Positions 16,019 to 26,076 of a stretch of DNA of 35,809 nucleotides are shown piece by piece. The notes beneath the pieces are model-generated. The model ran no database searches. It was not told the DNA's origin and worked only from the letters and a program-made list of their open reading frames with translations. The DNA lies in IMG/VR virus record IMGVR_UViG_3300028196_000038, positions 1 through 35,809 of that record. One strand, written 5' to 3'. Within the stretch, counting starts at the first letter, position 1, and every line of letters starts with the position of its first letter. Both the position numbers and the translations under genes were made by a program. This DNA is from a virus.

Positions 16019-17827
16019 ATGAGAGAAAATAGAATAAATCAAATCATACGTCCGAATTTAGTTACACAGGTTTTACCTGAGCATTTTGCTACAAGCTATC
16101 CAAAGTTGATTACTTTCATAGATGAATACTATTCTTATATGGATTCTGACGGTCAGGTTGGCTCTCTCATAAAAGATTTGATTGATATTAGAGATATAGA
16201 ATCCACAAAGCTAGAATACTTAGATAATATGTTTGGGGAAATGGCTCTTGGCGTTGGCCAACAATTTTTTACTGAACCTAGAGAAGTTTTAAGAAACTTT
16301 GCTAAATTCTTTAGGGTTAAAGGATCACTGTATTCTGCCGAAGGATTTTTCAGAGCGTTCTATAATAACAATGATGCTGAAATATTATATCCAAAAAATG
16401 ATATTTTTACGATTGGCGATTCTGCATCATTCATAGGACATGAATCACAAAAGATTTTACAAGATGGTGAAGTATATCAAGTATTGTCGATTTTTATAAA
16501 ATCTGACATATCTTTAGGCGCGTATCAAGATTTTTATAAAAGATTTGTTCATCCTGCAGGATTCTTTTTATCCGCAGAGATGCGAATTGAAAATGAAGAT
16601 AGAAGTACAAAGGTTAATGCATTTGAACCAAAACCCTATATAGATCCTGACTTAAATATAGATAGCGGATTTGATATTGCAAGAATTGGCGGTGAAATAA
16701 TACCATGCATTAGTGTAGCAGAGTATAGAGGTATCACACCAATTTATATGGAAGATAGTGTATACACTTCACCTTGGAGCTTTTCGGATTATGATAGTAA
16801 TAAATGGTTAACTATAGATTCTGGCATTGGAAGTATAATAGATTTTGGATCAGAACACACACTCAAGAATGTAGATACGTCAACTCCGCTAACTGAAATG
16901 TTTTCATCACAAGATAGTTGGGGTTATAATGGAACTTGGACAGCATCAGATTCTATAGGTAATGTACTTATTCAAGATTGGATTATGGAAGATAGTAGTA
17001 CTTTGTTTTCAGCATCACCTCCAGTAAAAAATTCTGGCTTTACTGCCAATACTTCAGGAACACAAGCTAAATTGTCTACTAGTGAGTTTCCAACACCTGC
17101 AATAAAAGCCGGAGCAGTTTCTTCAACAATAGGAAATACTCAGATTTCAACTTTTATATTCAATATTGAAGATGCTTTAATAGAAGCTGGATCTACTCAA
17201 TCTCCTCCATTATCAGCATCAGATATTACAGATGCAGATATATCTATACACCGTATTATGCACAGAGGCCTTCAAACGTCGAGCGCACATAATGAAGGAA
17301 TTTTTCAACTAAGACAGTATAATTTTTCAACTGGAATCAATACATTGGTAGTTCCTGGTTTTGGCACTACTCAAGTTATAGGTGGTGGTTTTGCATCGGG
17401 CGATCAATATCTTAATGCGCTAAGTGTGTCAGGATATGGTGGCGCAGGCGGTGCTTGGCTTACATCATTCGTTTCAGCCCTGCCGGGGTTTTCTTTAAAC
17501 GGTCAGAATGTTATTTTTGATTATGATCACGGTGGCAGTATTGGAGTTAAGAAAAGCATCAAAGGTACTTTTACTTTTCCTAATGGACATAACGTTGCAG
17601 GAGGCAGAGATGGACTTCCAAGTGGAACACTAGCCGAAGTTGCTATAACAACTTCATATGCTGCAAAACCAGCATATTATGCAGGTGCACCTAGATTCAG
17701 AAGTATTTTAGAATATGTCGCTTGTGGTGGTATAAATAGTAACGAACCAGTACATCATATAAAAAATACTCTTATCTCCGATATTGATCATAAAACTATA
17801 AACAAATTAAAAGACACATTAATATAA
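16019..17827 (+). CDS. Large baseplate wedge protein, gp7-like
   Basis: A 602-residue protein. Residues 1-190 carry a conserved block seen in T4-like marine phages: INQIIRPNLVTQVLPEHF, then PKLITFIDEYYSYMDSDGQ, DLIDIRDIESTKLEYLD, LRNFAKFFRVKGSLYSAEGF, FRAFYNNNDAEILYPKND and a YKRFVHPAGFF end. The later part is Gly/Ser-rich and beta-prone (for example VSGYGGAGGAWLTSF and AGGRDGLPSG), which could be an exposed domain. It sits exactly where gp7 lies in T4 (6-7-8), but T4 gp7 is 1,032 residues and I see no direct match to it. The label is therefore by gene order and block similarity. It has no ribosome site of strength and probably relies on coupling to gp6, whose stop is one base away. Confidence 0.62.
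   Translation: MRENRINQIIRPNLVTQVLPEHFATSYPKLITFIDEYYSYMDSDGQVGSLIKDLIDIRDIESTKLEYLDNMFGEMALGVGQQFFTEPREVLRNFAKFFRVKGSLYSAEGFFRAFYNNNDAEILYPKNDIFTIGDSASFIGHESQKILQDGEVYQVLSIFIKSDISLGAYQDFYKRFVHPAGFFLSAEMRIENEDRSTKVNAFEPKPYIDPDLNIDSGFDIARIGGEIIPCISVAEYRGITPIYMEDSVYTSPWSFSDYDSNKWLTIDSGIGSIIDFGSEHTLKNVDTSTPLTEMFSSQDSWGYNGTWTASDSIGNVLIQDWIMEDSSTLFSASPPVKNSGFTANTSGTQAKLSTSEFPTPAIKAGAVSSTIGNTQISTFIFNIEDALIEAGSTQSPPLSASDITDADISIHRIMHRGLQTSSAHNEGIFQLRQYNFSTGINTLVVPGFGTTQVIGGGFASGDQYLNALSVSGYGGAGGAWLTSFVSALPGFSLNGQNVIFDYDHGGSIGVKKSIKGTFTFPNGHNVAGGRDGLPSGTLAEVAITTSYAAKPAYYAGAPRFRSILEYVACGGINSNEPVHHIKNTLISDIDHKTINKLKDTLI
17731..17738 (+). promoter_or_regulatory. Possible internal late promoter box before gp8
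   Basis: A perfect TATAAATA inside the end of the gp7-like gene, 102 bases before the gp8 ATG. T4-like genomes often carry late boxes inside upstream genes, but in AT-rich coding DNA a chance match is quite possible. Confidence 0.35.
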
Positions 17828-17840
17828 ACAGGAAATTGAC

Positions 17841-19241
17841 ATGGCATCAATAGCAACAGAAAATTTAAAAAAAGAGATAATTGATCCTCTCTTAACTAAA
17901 ATTAATTCGGGAGCAAGTCCTGCTTTTTATATCGGTCTTTCAAGAGCAGAGCCTTGGTTCAATTCATTAGATTCAGCACCTAATGCTGTTCCAACTACTA
18001 AAGAAGAAAACGATTTTAGAAATTCTTTACAGGGTATTGCCCGTGTCAATAGCGCGTCTCACGTTGTTCCTAGACATAATTGGACTTCAGGTACAACTTA
18101 TGAACAATATGATGATAAGAAAAAACTAGAAGATTATACCGCCGCAACTCCATTTTATGTTTTAACTTTAAATCATGGAGTTTATATTTGTCTAAGAACT
18201 GGTAGATCAGATACCGCGCCATATGGAAAACAAGGATCTACTGTTGAACCAACGGGTTCAAATAATCATCCTTTTGAAACTAGTGATGGTTATGTGTGGA
18301 AATTTCTCTATACTGTGTCGGCACTTGATGCAAACTATTATTTGACAAAGAATTTTATGCCTGTAAGATTTCAAGAGTCTACAGATTCAAATTCAACAGG
18401 AATAGAATTAAAACAATTTGAAATTCAAACTACTGCAAAACGACAACATTTGGTCTCATTTATTGTCGATAGTGGTAATGGTGGAAGTAATTTCACAGAC
18501 AGTTGTAAAGTGGCAATTAATGGAACTACTTATCATAGTGCAACAGTTAAGACCGATGGCGGAGCAATCAAAAAAGTTGAATACAACAATGACTCAAGTA
18601 CTATTCATTCAAGACAAGGTTTGAGAGGAGCAGTACTCACTACGGTACATAGTACAGGTACTGGAGCTACCATACGACCGGTATTTTCATCAGCAAAAGG
18701 TATTGGAGCAAACGCAGTACAAGATTTAAAATCTCAACATATGATGTTAAACGTGAAAGTTCCCGGAAGCAATACTGATTTTATTACGACCCAAGATTTT
18801 AGGCAGGTAGGATTACTTGCAAATATGAAAGATTCTTTAGGAACTTCAGGAGTGGACTTTACAGATAATACTGGACAAGCACTATTTCATATGAAATTAT
18901 CCGCACAAAGTCCAAACTTTACAAAAGATAGGCTTGTGACAGGAGATTCAAGCGGAGCAAAGGCGTTCATTGATAATTTATCAAGTGATAACACCAAGAT
19001 ATTCTATCACCAAAACGACTCCACAGGATATTTAGATTTTAGAGTTGGCGAACCAATATCTGAAGAAGGCGGTACTGGATCAGGTACTATACATACAGAT
19101 AGTAATAGCGAAAGAATGAAACCTGAAGTCAATCCTTACAGTGGTGATGTATTATACATTGATAATAGGGCACCTATTATAAGAGTTCCTAATCAAACAG
19201 AAGATATAAAAGTTGTCATTAGACTTGATAGATGTACATAA
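17841..19241 (+). CDS. 8: Baseplate wedge protein gp8
   Basis: A 466-residue protein of the gp8 wedge family (T4 gp8, 334 residues). Signatures are FYIGLSRAEPWFN near the start, ASHVVPRHNWTSGTTYEQYD, FYVLTLNHGVYICL, STVEPTGSNNHPFETSDGYV and WKFLYTVSALDANYYLTKNF, all in the order expected for gp8. In T4 a gp8 dimer braces the outer wedge. The extra length lies in a C-terminal half (about residues 195-420) with Gly-rich beta segments such as VDSGNGGSNF and RGAVLTTVHSTGTGA. A GGAAAT ribosome site precedes the ATG, 13 bases after the gp7-like stop. Confidence 0.87.
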   Translation: MASIATENLKKEIIDPLLTKINSGASPAFYIGLSRAEPWFNSLDSAPNAVPTTKEENDFRNSLQGIARVNSASHVVPRHNWTSGTTYEQYDDKKKLEDYTAATPFYVLTLNHGVYICLRTGRSDTAPYGKQGSTVEPTGSNNHPFETSDGYVWKFLYTVSALDANYYLTKNFMPVRFQESTDSNSTGIELKQFEIQTTAKRQHLVSFIVDSGNGGSNFTDSCKVAINGTTYHSATVKTDGGAIKKVEYNNDSSTIHSRQGLRGAVLTTVHSTGTGATIRPVFSSAKGIGANAVQDLKSQHMMLNVKVPGSNTDFITTQDFRQVGLLANMKDSLGTSGVDFTDNTGQALFHMKLSAQSPNFTKDRLVTGDSSGAKAFIDNLSSDNTKIFYHQNDSTGYLDFRVGEPISEEGGTGSGTIHTDSNSERMKPEVNPYSGDVLYIDNRAPIIRVPNQTEDIKVVIRLDRCT

Positions 19242-19253
19242 GGAAATAATTAG

Positions 19254-22200
19254 ATGGTAAAGACCTACACGACAAATACATTTGCAAGTGATTACAAAGA
19301 TGATTATGATGAAAGTAAAAGCTTTCATAGAATTCTTTTTAATAATAAAAAGGCTTTGCAAGCTAGAGAATTGACACAGCTTCAAACAATTATTCAAGAA
19401 GGCATAACCAGGTTTGGTAAAAATATCTTTAAAGAAGGCGCTGCAATTTCTCCTGGTGGTATTTTTATTAATGCTAAGTATCGTTTTGCTAAGTTAGATA
19501 CCTCAATTAATTCTTTGCCAACAGGATTTAATGATCTAGTAGGAAAATCTTTTACCGGGCAAACTTCTGGCATCACTGTACAAATCTTAGAAGTTTTACC
19601 TGCGGCTGACGGCGATCCTGCAACAATTTATATTCAATACCTTGATACATCAACAGCAACATCAGGAACAACTTCAATTGCTTTAACTCCTGGTGAAGAA
19701 CTGAGTGAAGTTCAAGGTGTTACAAAATTGACAGTACAGACAACAAACACAACATTAAATCCTGCAGTTGGAATGGGAACTAGAATTTCTTTTGGTGAAG
19801 CTGATTTTTTCACTAATGGATTTTTTGTCCATGCGCCTTTGCAACATTTGATTATATCTAAGTATACAGCATCAATTACAAAAACTGTAGGATTTTTAGT
19901 AACCCAAGATATTGTTACGCCTGCGGACGATAATAGCATTTATGATAATCAAGGTGTGAATCCAAATTTTACTGCTCCCGGTGCAGATAGATTTAGAATA
20001 CAACTCACGCTCACTACAGAGGACGCAATTACAGCAAATCAAACATTTGTTTATGCTGCAAAGGTAGAAAATTCCAATATCGTTCATAGAGTAACAGGTG
20101 AAGATGGTTATAATAGAATAAATGATTTGATTGCAAAACGAACAGATGAAGAATCTGGAAATTATACAGTAAATCCTTTTCATGTTCAATTTGCAGCACA
20201 TGCAACAGATACTAAATTAAAAATAAGAGTTTCACCGGCAACGGCTTATGTTAATGGATATAGAATTGAAAAGACAGTTCCTACGTTCTTAGATGTAAAT
20301 AAATCCCAAACATCTGAGGTTGTAACAAATGATAATACTGGTGTAGGTTATGGACACTATGTTCTATTGACTGTTCCTGCAGGAGAGACTCTTAGACTTA
20401 TGCCTGATATTCAAACATTAGGAACTTTAAATTTAAGAACTGGTGAAGGTCATACTGGTTCAACAATAGGTACATGTAGGGTTAGAGCGATAGAAAATTA
20501 TAGTAGATCGGGCTCTAGTTATGCTAATCATGCAGATTTCGGTGCAGAGTATAAACTCTATATTTTTGATATTATAATTACAGACAATACAAAAACTTTT
20601 GGAGAACATTGTTTAAGTATAGGTAGTGATGTTGATAAATTCGGTAATATTTTACGACAAAGATCCGCAAGTATTATACACAAAACCCAAGAAAAATGTT
20701 TATTGGTTCCTACGACATATTATAGAATGAAGTCTGCTAATAATATTTCAATTACTCAACAACTAACGAAAAGTGTGGTAGGTAGTGGCAGTACTTCGGT
20801 ATCTATATCTTCGGGTGGATCAGATTTTACTTTCACCGATAAAGATAATTGGTTAATTTATAAAAATGGAGTTTTGGACACGGGTGCTACAACTGCATTA
20901 GTATCATCTGGTGCATCAGTAAATATTACTGCAAGTACTATTATTACGGCAGCGGATACATTAACAATTATTGCATATGTTGTAAATTCTGCGCCAGCGA
21001 TTGCAACTAAAACTCTTAGAAATACTAAAGCTACATTTTCTTATGGTGGCGCAGGTATTGATCTAAATGAATTTCATGTTAATAAAATAAATTCGATAAG
21101 ATTAGCAAGTGCGACTGGATCAGATTGTAGCCAGTCATTTGAACTTGATGATGGCTGTAAAGATGCATTTTATGATATGAGTCGATTAAGATTAAAATCA
21201 GGTAAAAAAGTTGCAGCCTCTGTAATATATGTGGACTTTGACTATTTTGATATTAGTAGTGGTGATATTATTGTTCCCAGTTCATATGGAGGAACAGGAT
21301 TTACATATAAAGATATTCCAAATTACACAAAAGAAAATGGTCAGACAGTATCCTTACAAAGCTATTTAGATTTTAGACCTAAAAAAGGAACGGATGGTAC
21401 ATTCTCACATGCATCGGCTAATTATATACCTATTCCTAAAAATGCTGTAACAGTTGAAAGTGATAGTGAATATTATTTACCTAGATATGACAGGCTTGTT
21501 ATTCAAGAAAACGGCGAATTAAAATATATTGAAGGAACACCTTCTTTTGAACCTATATATCCTTCTATTCCAGAAAAATCTATGGAACTATATCGTTTAA
21601 GAGTTAATCCATTTACACTTAATGAGCAAGATGTTTCATATAATATAGTTGATAATAAACGTTATACAATGCGTGATATTGGAAAAATAGAAAATAGAAT
21701 AAACAGAGTTGAAGATGCCGTTTCGCTTTCTTTATTAGAACTTGATACAAAAAGTATTGATGTTTTAGACGCTAATGGTAATCCAAGAACCCGAAGCGGC
21801 TTTGTTGCAGATGATTTTTCTGATCAAACTTTTACTGACACACTTTCTCCTGATCACAGAGGATCGGTAGATCCTGCAGGTGGGTTTGCTAGACCTAGTG
21901 TTAATGTTAAAAATTCTGGTCTTTATTATGATGCATCAGACGCTGGTAATAGTAATATTACAGTTAAAGGTGATATGATTTTTAAATCGTATACCAGTGT
22001 AGAAATGATAAAGCAGGCACTATGTTCAAGTACAAATAACGTAAATCCATATATCTTAGCACTTTACAGTGGTAAAATAACACTTACTCCATCATCTGAT
22101 GATTGGCACGATACAGTATATAAAGCGCCAAAAATTATTGATAATGGTTCAGCATTGAATACAGATCACGCTCAGTTATGGGATGAATGGGAATGGAACT

Positions 22201-24566
22201 GGGGCGGAACAGATATTAATGATCTTCAAATAGGAGATGCTACAAATTCAAACACTGGCCAAACAAAAAGAGAAGTCGGCGCATATAGTTATACACATGA
22301 ATGGATGGTACGATCTGGCTGGTTAAAAACTTCTAAAAGATATTACAAAAGAACGGAAACTGGAGATTACATTACTACAGGTACAGTAGTAAATAAAGTT
22401 GTATCCAGCGAAACTATAACAGAAGTTATCGGTGATAGACAAGTATCATTACACCACATACCTTTTCAAAGATCGAAGTTGGTGTATTTTGAAGCAAGAG
22501 GCTTACAGCCAAATACACAAATGTTTGCTTTCTATGATGGCGTTGATGTAAAGAATTGGGTAAAACAAGAGCCTGTGGTAGAGCATAATTTAAATAAACA
22601 AACTGAATATGGAAATTTATATAAAAATGCATTGTCACATCCATTTGGATCTTCAACTCTGGTAACTGATGCACACGGAACATTACAAGGTTCATTTTTT
22701 ATTCCGTCAACAAATACGCTTAAATTTAGCACTGGTGCGACAGAATTTAGGTTGTTAGATATTACTGTTGATAATGTAAGAGATGCCGTAAGTGTTGCGT
22801 CTGCAATGTATGCAACTACCGGGACTTTGTTCACTAGAGAAGAAGATATTCTATCAACTCGCATATTAAATATCGAAGGTGATATAACAAACCAAAAAAG
22901 ATACCACGTTGTTACTGATGAAGGACAAGCCCAGCGGTCAGGTGGATGTAGTTTCTTTGATCCTCTTGCACAATCATTTCTGGTTTCTAATACGTCAGGT
23001 CAAGGTACATTCGTAACTAAAGTAGATTTATTCTTTAATACTAAATCAGCAACAAAATCCGTTTCTGTTGAACTAAGACCTATGATAAATGGATATCCTC
23101 ATTCTAATAAAGTTATTCCTGGTTCACAGGTAACACTTGCTTCATCTCAGGTTGCAACAAGTAATGATGCTCTCAGTCCGACAACATTTGAATTTGCATA
23201 CCCAGTTTATTTGAGGCCTAATACATCTTATGCTATCGTATGTTATACAGATAATACAGATTACACGCTTTTCTGCTCAAAAGTTGGAGAATATGTATTA
23301 GGTTCAACAGATAAAAAAATCAATACACAACCATTTTTAGGCTCTTTGTTTAAATCTCAAAATAGTCAAACTTGGGAACCATCTCAGTGGGAAGATATGA
23401 AGTTTACTTTGTATCGTGCAGATTTTTCTACTGCAACATCTACTGCGGTTTTAAAGAATACAAATGTGCCCAGCAAAGTATTAGAATTTGATCCTATTGT
23501 TTTATTTGAAAATCCAGAAGATCATACAAGTGTCAGAGTAAAACATCCTAATCATGGATTTGTTGTTGGTGATAGTGTGACAATATCTGGAGTTGTAGAT
23601 GCTACATATGCAAGTTTGATAAATGGAACACAAACAATTGCGGCAGTTGATTATACTGGTTATACTTTTTTAAATTCTAGTATTAGCAATCCCGGCTTTG
23701 CGTCTTTTCCAGTCACACCTCAAGTGTTTCAAATTTTGAATACTGGTGGTGCTGTAGTTGTCGCAACTGAACAAATACCTTTTAATGTTATGTGGCCCAC
23801 AATTCAATCAATGACGCCAGGTTCCACATCTCTTACATATAAAATGCAATCTATGACTGGTAAATCTTATGCTGGTTTGGAAACTCCGTACACACAAAAT
23901 TCAGCGGCAGCAGGATATAATATTAGTATAGCGAAAAATAATTACTTTCCAGAACCTCAACTCATAGCAAGTCCTGCAAAAGAAGCTGCATTATCTAAAA
24001 AATCTGCAATTATTACGACATCTTTAAATTCGGAAACTAATACGAATGGTTTTGTTTCGCCTGTAATTGATTTGGAAAGATGTTCTATGCATTTAATTGA
24101 AAACATCATTGACAATAGTGATTCAATTTCTACAAGCATAATTAACACTTCACTAAACCAGAATGTTACTGTACCTACATTTGAAAGAGAAACTAATACA
24201 CTTGGTGGATCAGCCGCGGCAAAACATATTACAAAATCTGTTGAGTTGGTTGAACCAGCGGTAGGCATAAAAGTTATAGTAGGTGCTAATAGGCCAGTTA
24301 CTGCAAATATAGATTTTTATTACAAGGCATGTTTAAGTGATGTTGACTATTCTACGGAACCTTGGGTCTTACAAGAACCAGATACTCCTATGCCTGCAGA
24401 TAATGATCCTGGAGTTTTCAGAGATTACACATACACTATTGGAGGTATTTCTGGATTTACTAATAAATCGTTTACTAAATTTAAATTTAAAGCAGTACTG
24501 AAATCTACAAATAGTAGTCAAGTTCCAGTAATTAGAGATTTGAGGGCAATAGCGTTAGCAACATGA
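19254..24566 (+). CDS. Large gp10-like baseplate wedge protein with DUF4815-type N-terminus
   Basis: The largest gene of the window, 1,770 residues. The N-terminus KDDYDESKSFHRILFNNKKA, then LQARELTQLQTIIQEGI, is a strong signature of the DUF4815/gp10-type wedge proteins of marine T4-like phages. The central part repeats beta-rich sections. Around residues 1,190-1,240 lies GGCSFFDPLAQSFLV, a conserved motif of this family, followed by TKVDLFFNTKSATKSVSVEL and RPNTSYAIVCYTDN. T4 gp10 is 602 residues, so this version holds extra domains, probably serving as fibre attachment and outer wedge. Position after gp8 and before the fibre gene matches T4 order. A GGAAATAATT ribosome site precedes the ATG. 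The gene ends with an ATGA overlap to the next. Confidence 0.8.
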   Translation: MVKTYTTNTFASDYKDDYDESKSFHRILFNNKKALQARELTQLQTIIQEGITRFGKNIFKEGAAISPGGIFINAKYRFAKLDTSINSLPTGFNDLVGKSFTGQTSGITVQILEVLPAADGDPATIYIQYLDTSTATSGTTSIALTPGEELSEVQGVTKLTVQTTNTTLNPAVGMGTRISFGEADFFTNGFFVHAPLQHLIISKYTASITKTVGFLVTQDIVTPADDNSIYDNQGVNPNFTAPGADRFRIQLTLTTEDAITANQTFVYAAKVENSNIVHRVTGEDGYNRINDLIAKRTDEESGNYTVNPFHVQFAAHATDTKLKIRVSPATAYVNGYRIEKTVPTFLDVNKSQTSEVVTNDNTGVGYGHYVLLTVPAGETLRLMPDIQTLGTLNLRTGEGHTGSTIGTCRVRAIENYSRSGSSYANHADFGAEYKLYIFDIIITDNTKTFGEHCLSIGSDVDKFGNILRQRSASIIHKTQEKCLLVPTTYYRMKSANNISITQQLTKSVVGSGSTSVSISSGGSDFTFTDKDNWLIYKNGVLDTGATTALVSSGASVNITASTIITAADTLTIIAYVVNSAPAIATKTLRNTKATFSYGGAGIDLNEFHVNKINSIRLASATGSDCSQSFELDDGCKDAFYDMSRLRLKSGKKVAASVIYVDFDYFDISSGDIIVPSSYGGTGFTYKDIPNYTKENGQTVSLQSYLDFRPKKGTDGTFSHASANYIPIPKNAVTVESDSEYYLPRYDRLVIQENGELKYIEGTPSFEPIYPSIPEKSMELYRLRVNPFTLNEQDVSYNIVDNKRYTMRDIGKIENRINRVEDAVSLSLLELDTKSIDVLDANGNPRTRSGFVADDFSDQTFTDTLSPDHRGSVDPAGGFARPSVNVKNSGLYYDASDAGNSNITVKGDMIFKSYTSVEMIKQALCSSTNNVNPYILALYSGKITLTPSSDDWHDTVYKAPKIIDNGSALNTDHAQLWDEWEWNWGGTDINDLQIGDATNSNTGQTKREVGAYSYTHEWMVRSGWLKTSKRYYKRTETGDYITTGTVVNKVVSSETITEVIGDRQVSLHHIPFQRSKLVYFEARGLQPNTQMFAFYDGVDVKNWVKQEPVVEHNLNKQTEYGNLYKNALSHPFGSSTLVTDAHGTLQGSFFIPSTNTLKFSTGATEFRLLDITVDNVRDAVSVASAMYATTGTLFTREEDILSTRILNIEGDITNQKRYHVVTDEGQAQRSGGCSFFDPLAQSFLVSNTSGQGTFVTKVDLFFNTKSATKSVSVELRPMINGYPHSNKVIPGSQVTLASSQVATSNDALSPTTFEFAYPVYLRPNTSYAIVCYTDNTDYTLFCSKVGEYVLGSTDKKINTQPFLGSLFKSQNSQTWEPSQWEDMKFTLYRADFSTATSTAVLKNTNVPSKVLEFDPIVLFENPEDHTSVRVKHPNHGFVVGDSVTISGVVDATYASLINGTQTIAAVDYTGYTFLNSSISNPGFASFPVTPQVFQILNTGGAVVVATEQIPFNVMWPTIQSMTPGSTSLTYKMQSMTGKSYAGLETPYTQNSAAAGYNISIAKNNYFPEPQLIASPAKEAALSKKSAIITTSLNSETNTNGFVSPVIDLERCSMHLIENIIDNSDSISTSIINTSLNQNVTVPTFERETNTLGGSAAAKHITKSVELVEPAVGIKVIVGANRPVTANIDFYYKACLSDVDYSTEPWVLQEPDTPMPADNDPGVFRDYTYTIGGISGFTNKSFTKFKFKAVLKSTNSSQVPVIRDLRAIALAT

Positions 24567-24775
24567 CAAATTTAAAGCAAGTATATGATGATAGAACTTT
24601 TATGAAAGATCCAAATTCTACCGCACTAATAAATATAGATGTTGAATCTATTCGCATTGCTAAAGAAGCTAAAAGAAGAAGAATGGAAAAAGAAGAAGAA
24701 TTTGAAACATTAAAATCTGAAGTGTCTGATATAAAAAAATTACTGTTAGAGTTAAATAGAAAGATGGGTGACTAG
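24563..24775 (+). CDS. Small coiled-coil protein between gp10-like protein and tail fibre
   Basis: A 70-residue protein whose last 40 residues are heptad-like and highly charged (RIAKEAKRRRMEKEEEFETL, then EVSDIKKLLLELNRKMG), so a coiled coil is likely. I do not recognise a family. It overlaps the gp10-like gene by four bases (ATGA) and is followed two bases after its stop by the fibre gene, so it is translated with both. A role as an adaptor or assembly factor for the fibre is a guess from position. Confidence 0.7.
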   Translation: MTNLKQVYDDRTFMKDPNSTALINIDVESIRIAKEAKRRRMEKEEEFETLKSEVSDIKKLLLELNRKMGD

Positions 24776-24777
24776 AA

Positions 24778-25995
24778 ATGGCAAGAATACAAAAAGTTGA
24801 CCTCGGAAATTCTATAGAGGCTTGGAGACAGAAAACAAATCTCATTTCTAGTTATTTAGGCGATTTAGATGATTTAAATACCGATGACAGTGGCACTATT
24901 GTCGGCTCTTTAAATTCAATAGAAGCTAAAGTTGTTACGGCAGCAACTGCTAGAACGTTGATTTCAGGTGCGAATGCTGGAGCAGGAAGTTATGTATCAT
25001 TAGGATATAATAATATAACTGGTGTTATAACACTAACACGCGCGGCACTTTTACCTACAGACATACCGAACTTAGATGCTTCTAAAATTACTACAGGTGC
25101 TTTCGGCGCATCAAGAATATCAAGTGTTGACGCTACAACAATAACTTTAGGAACTGTTGCTGTTGCTAGACTTCCCAACTTAGATGCTTCTAAAATTACT
25201 ACAGGCACTTTTCCTGATGCTCAATTATCTAGTCTTAGTGTAAGCAAACTTATTGGCGGCACAATAAATGCCTCGCACATACCTAATATTACTGCAGAGA
25301 AAATTGTTCATGGACCAGATTCGGGTGATTATGGTGCAGTTGCAAAAAGCGCATTGCCTATGGATCTAGTATACACTGGTGGTAGTTATAATGGAACAAC
25401 TCCACAAACTATTACATCTGCTATGACGTTTGAAGGAGTCAATTTATTTGGTGATAGTGCAGGTTCTCCTGGCGGAACAATTACTGCTAATAAAGCAGCA
25501 ATATTTAATAGTACTGTTGAAGTGAATGATCATGTAACTACCACAACAAATAACACATTAGATATAGGTACTGCAAGCAATAAGTTTGCTAATGTTTATG
25601 CGACTACCTTTCAAGGTAATGCAACATCTGCAAACTATGCTGACCTTGCAGAAAAATATACTACTGATGAAGAACATCCTATTGGTACAGTCATGATGGT
25701 AAATCATGGTCCAAATGGGGAAACTACAAACTGTACCAATTCTGGTATTCCAGTGGGCGTTATCTCAGAAAAACCAGCTTTTCTAATGAATTCTGAAGCG
25801 GAAGGACAAGCACTTGCTCTTAAAGGTCGTGTGCCTGTAAGAATTTCTGGTCCTATTCGTAAGGGTGAAGCTGTATATGCATATCATAATGGTTGCGCCA
25901 GTGTAGAATTTAACGGCGCTCATATTATAGGAATTGCTCTCGAATCGAATGACTTTGAAGGAGAGAAAATGATTGAATGTATTCTTAAATTGTGA
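24778..25995 (+). CDS. Tail fibre protein
   Basis: A 405-residue fibre-type protein. Residues 90-180 contain repeats of the PNLDASKITTG kind (N98 and N134, with a third diverged copy PNITAEKIVHG), typical of phage fibre shafts. Then comes a Gly/Thr-rich part and a C-terminal head beginning ATSANYADLAEKYTTDEEH, a module known from the tips of many phage fibres. T4 places the short fibre gp12 at this point of the operon. No chaperone gene follows. The head domain from about residue 285 contains VRISGPIRKGEAVYAYHNG and ends in FEGEKMIECILKL. This is the last of the late structural genes before the promoter region. Confidence 0.78.
   Translation: MARIQKVDLGNSIEAWRQKTNLISSYLGDLDDLNTDDSGTIVGSLNSIEAKVVTAATARTLISGANAGAGSYVSLGYNNITGVITLTRAALLPTDIPNLDASKITTGAFGASRISSVDATTITLGTVAVARLPNLDASKITTGTFPDAQLSSLSVSKLIGGTINASHIPNITAEKIVHGPDSGDYGAVAKSALPMDLVYTGGSYNGTTPQTITSAMTFEGVNLFGDSAGSPGGTITANKAAIFNSTVEVNDHVTTTTNNTLDIGTASNKFANVYATTFQGNATSANYADLAEKYTTDEEHPIGTVMMVNHGPNGETTNCTNSGIPVGVISEKPAFLMNSEAEGQALALKGRVPVRISGPIRKGEAVYAYHNGCASVEFNGAHIIGIALESNDFEGEKMIECILKL
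25069..25097 (+). repeat. Direct repeat, copy 1 (fibre shaft)
   Basis: A 29-base stretch in the fibre gene that recurs exactly at 25177-25205, 108 bases (36 codons) further on and in the same frame. It encodes the NLDASKITTG segment. The near-perfect DNA identity, not just protein identity, suggests recent duplication or recombination of shaft units. Confidence 0.85.
25177..25205 (+). repeat. Direct repeat, copy 2 (fibre shaft)
   Basis: The second exact copy of the 29-base unit at 25069-25097. See that entry. Confidence 0.85.
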
Positions 25996-26021
25996 CTCTG
26001 ACTCTCACTAAGAAGAATCTT

Positions 26022-26049
26022 ATTATAACAGGTTTTTAATATTTGTCAA
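26022..26049 (-). promoter_or_regulatory. Sigma-70-type promoter facing left (antisense to the fibre gene)
   Basis: On the minus strand TTGACA (26049-26044) is followed after 16 bases by TATAAT (26027-26022), both exact consensus boxes. Its -35 lies in the left arm of the 13-bp inverted repeat. Transcription would start near 26015 and run antisense into the fibre gene. I see no obvious minus-strand gene there, so if used it makes an antisense RNA. It may also be a by-product of the palindrome. Confidence 0.5.
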
Positions 26050-26076
26050 CCCCTAAAATGCCCTTGACAAATATTA
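26037..26076. repeat. 13-bp perfect inverted repeat; possible hairpin terminator or operator
   Basis: The arms TAATATTTGTCAA (26037-26049) and TTGACAAATATTA (26064-26076) are perfect complements around a 14-base loop. The right arm is followed by TTTTATC, so the RNA could act as a weak, AT-rich terminator for the late transcript of the fibre gene. Each arm also holds the -35 box of one of two divergent promoters, so the same site could be an operator for a regulator. The two readings are not exclusive. Confidence 0.6.

Noticed and set aside
19712-20201. Minus-strand frames inside the gp10-like gene, with Cys- and Ile-rich translations
   Set aside because: Composition is what AT-rich antisense gives; they lie fully within a strong plus-strand gene.
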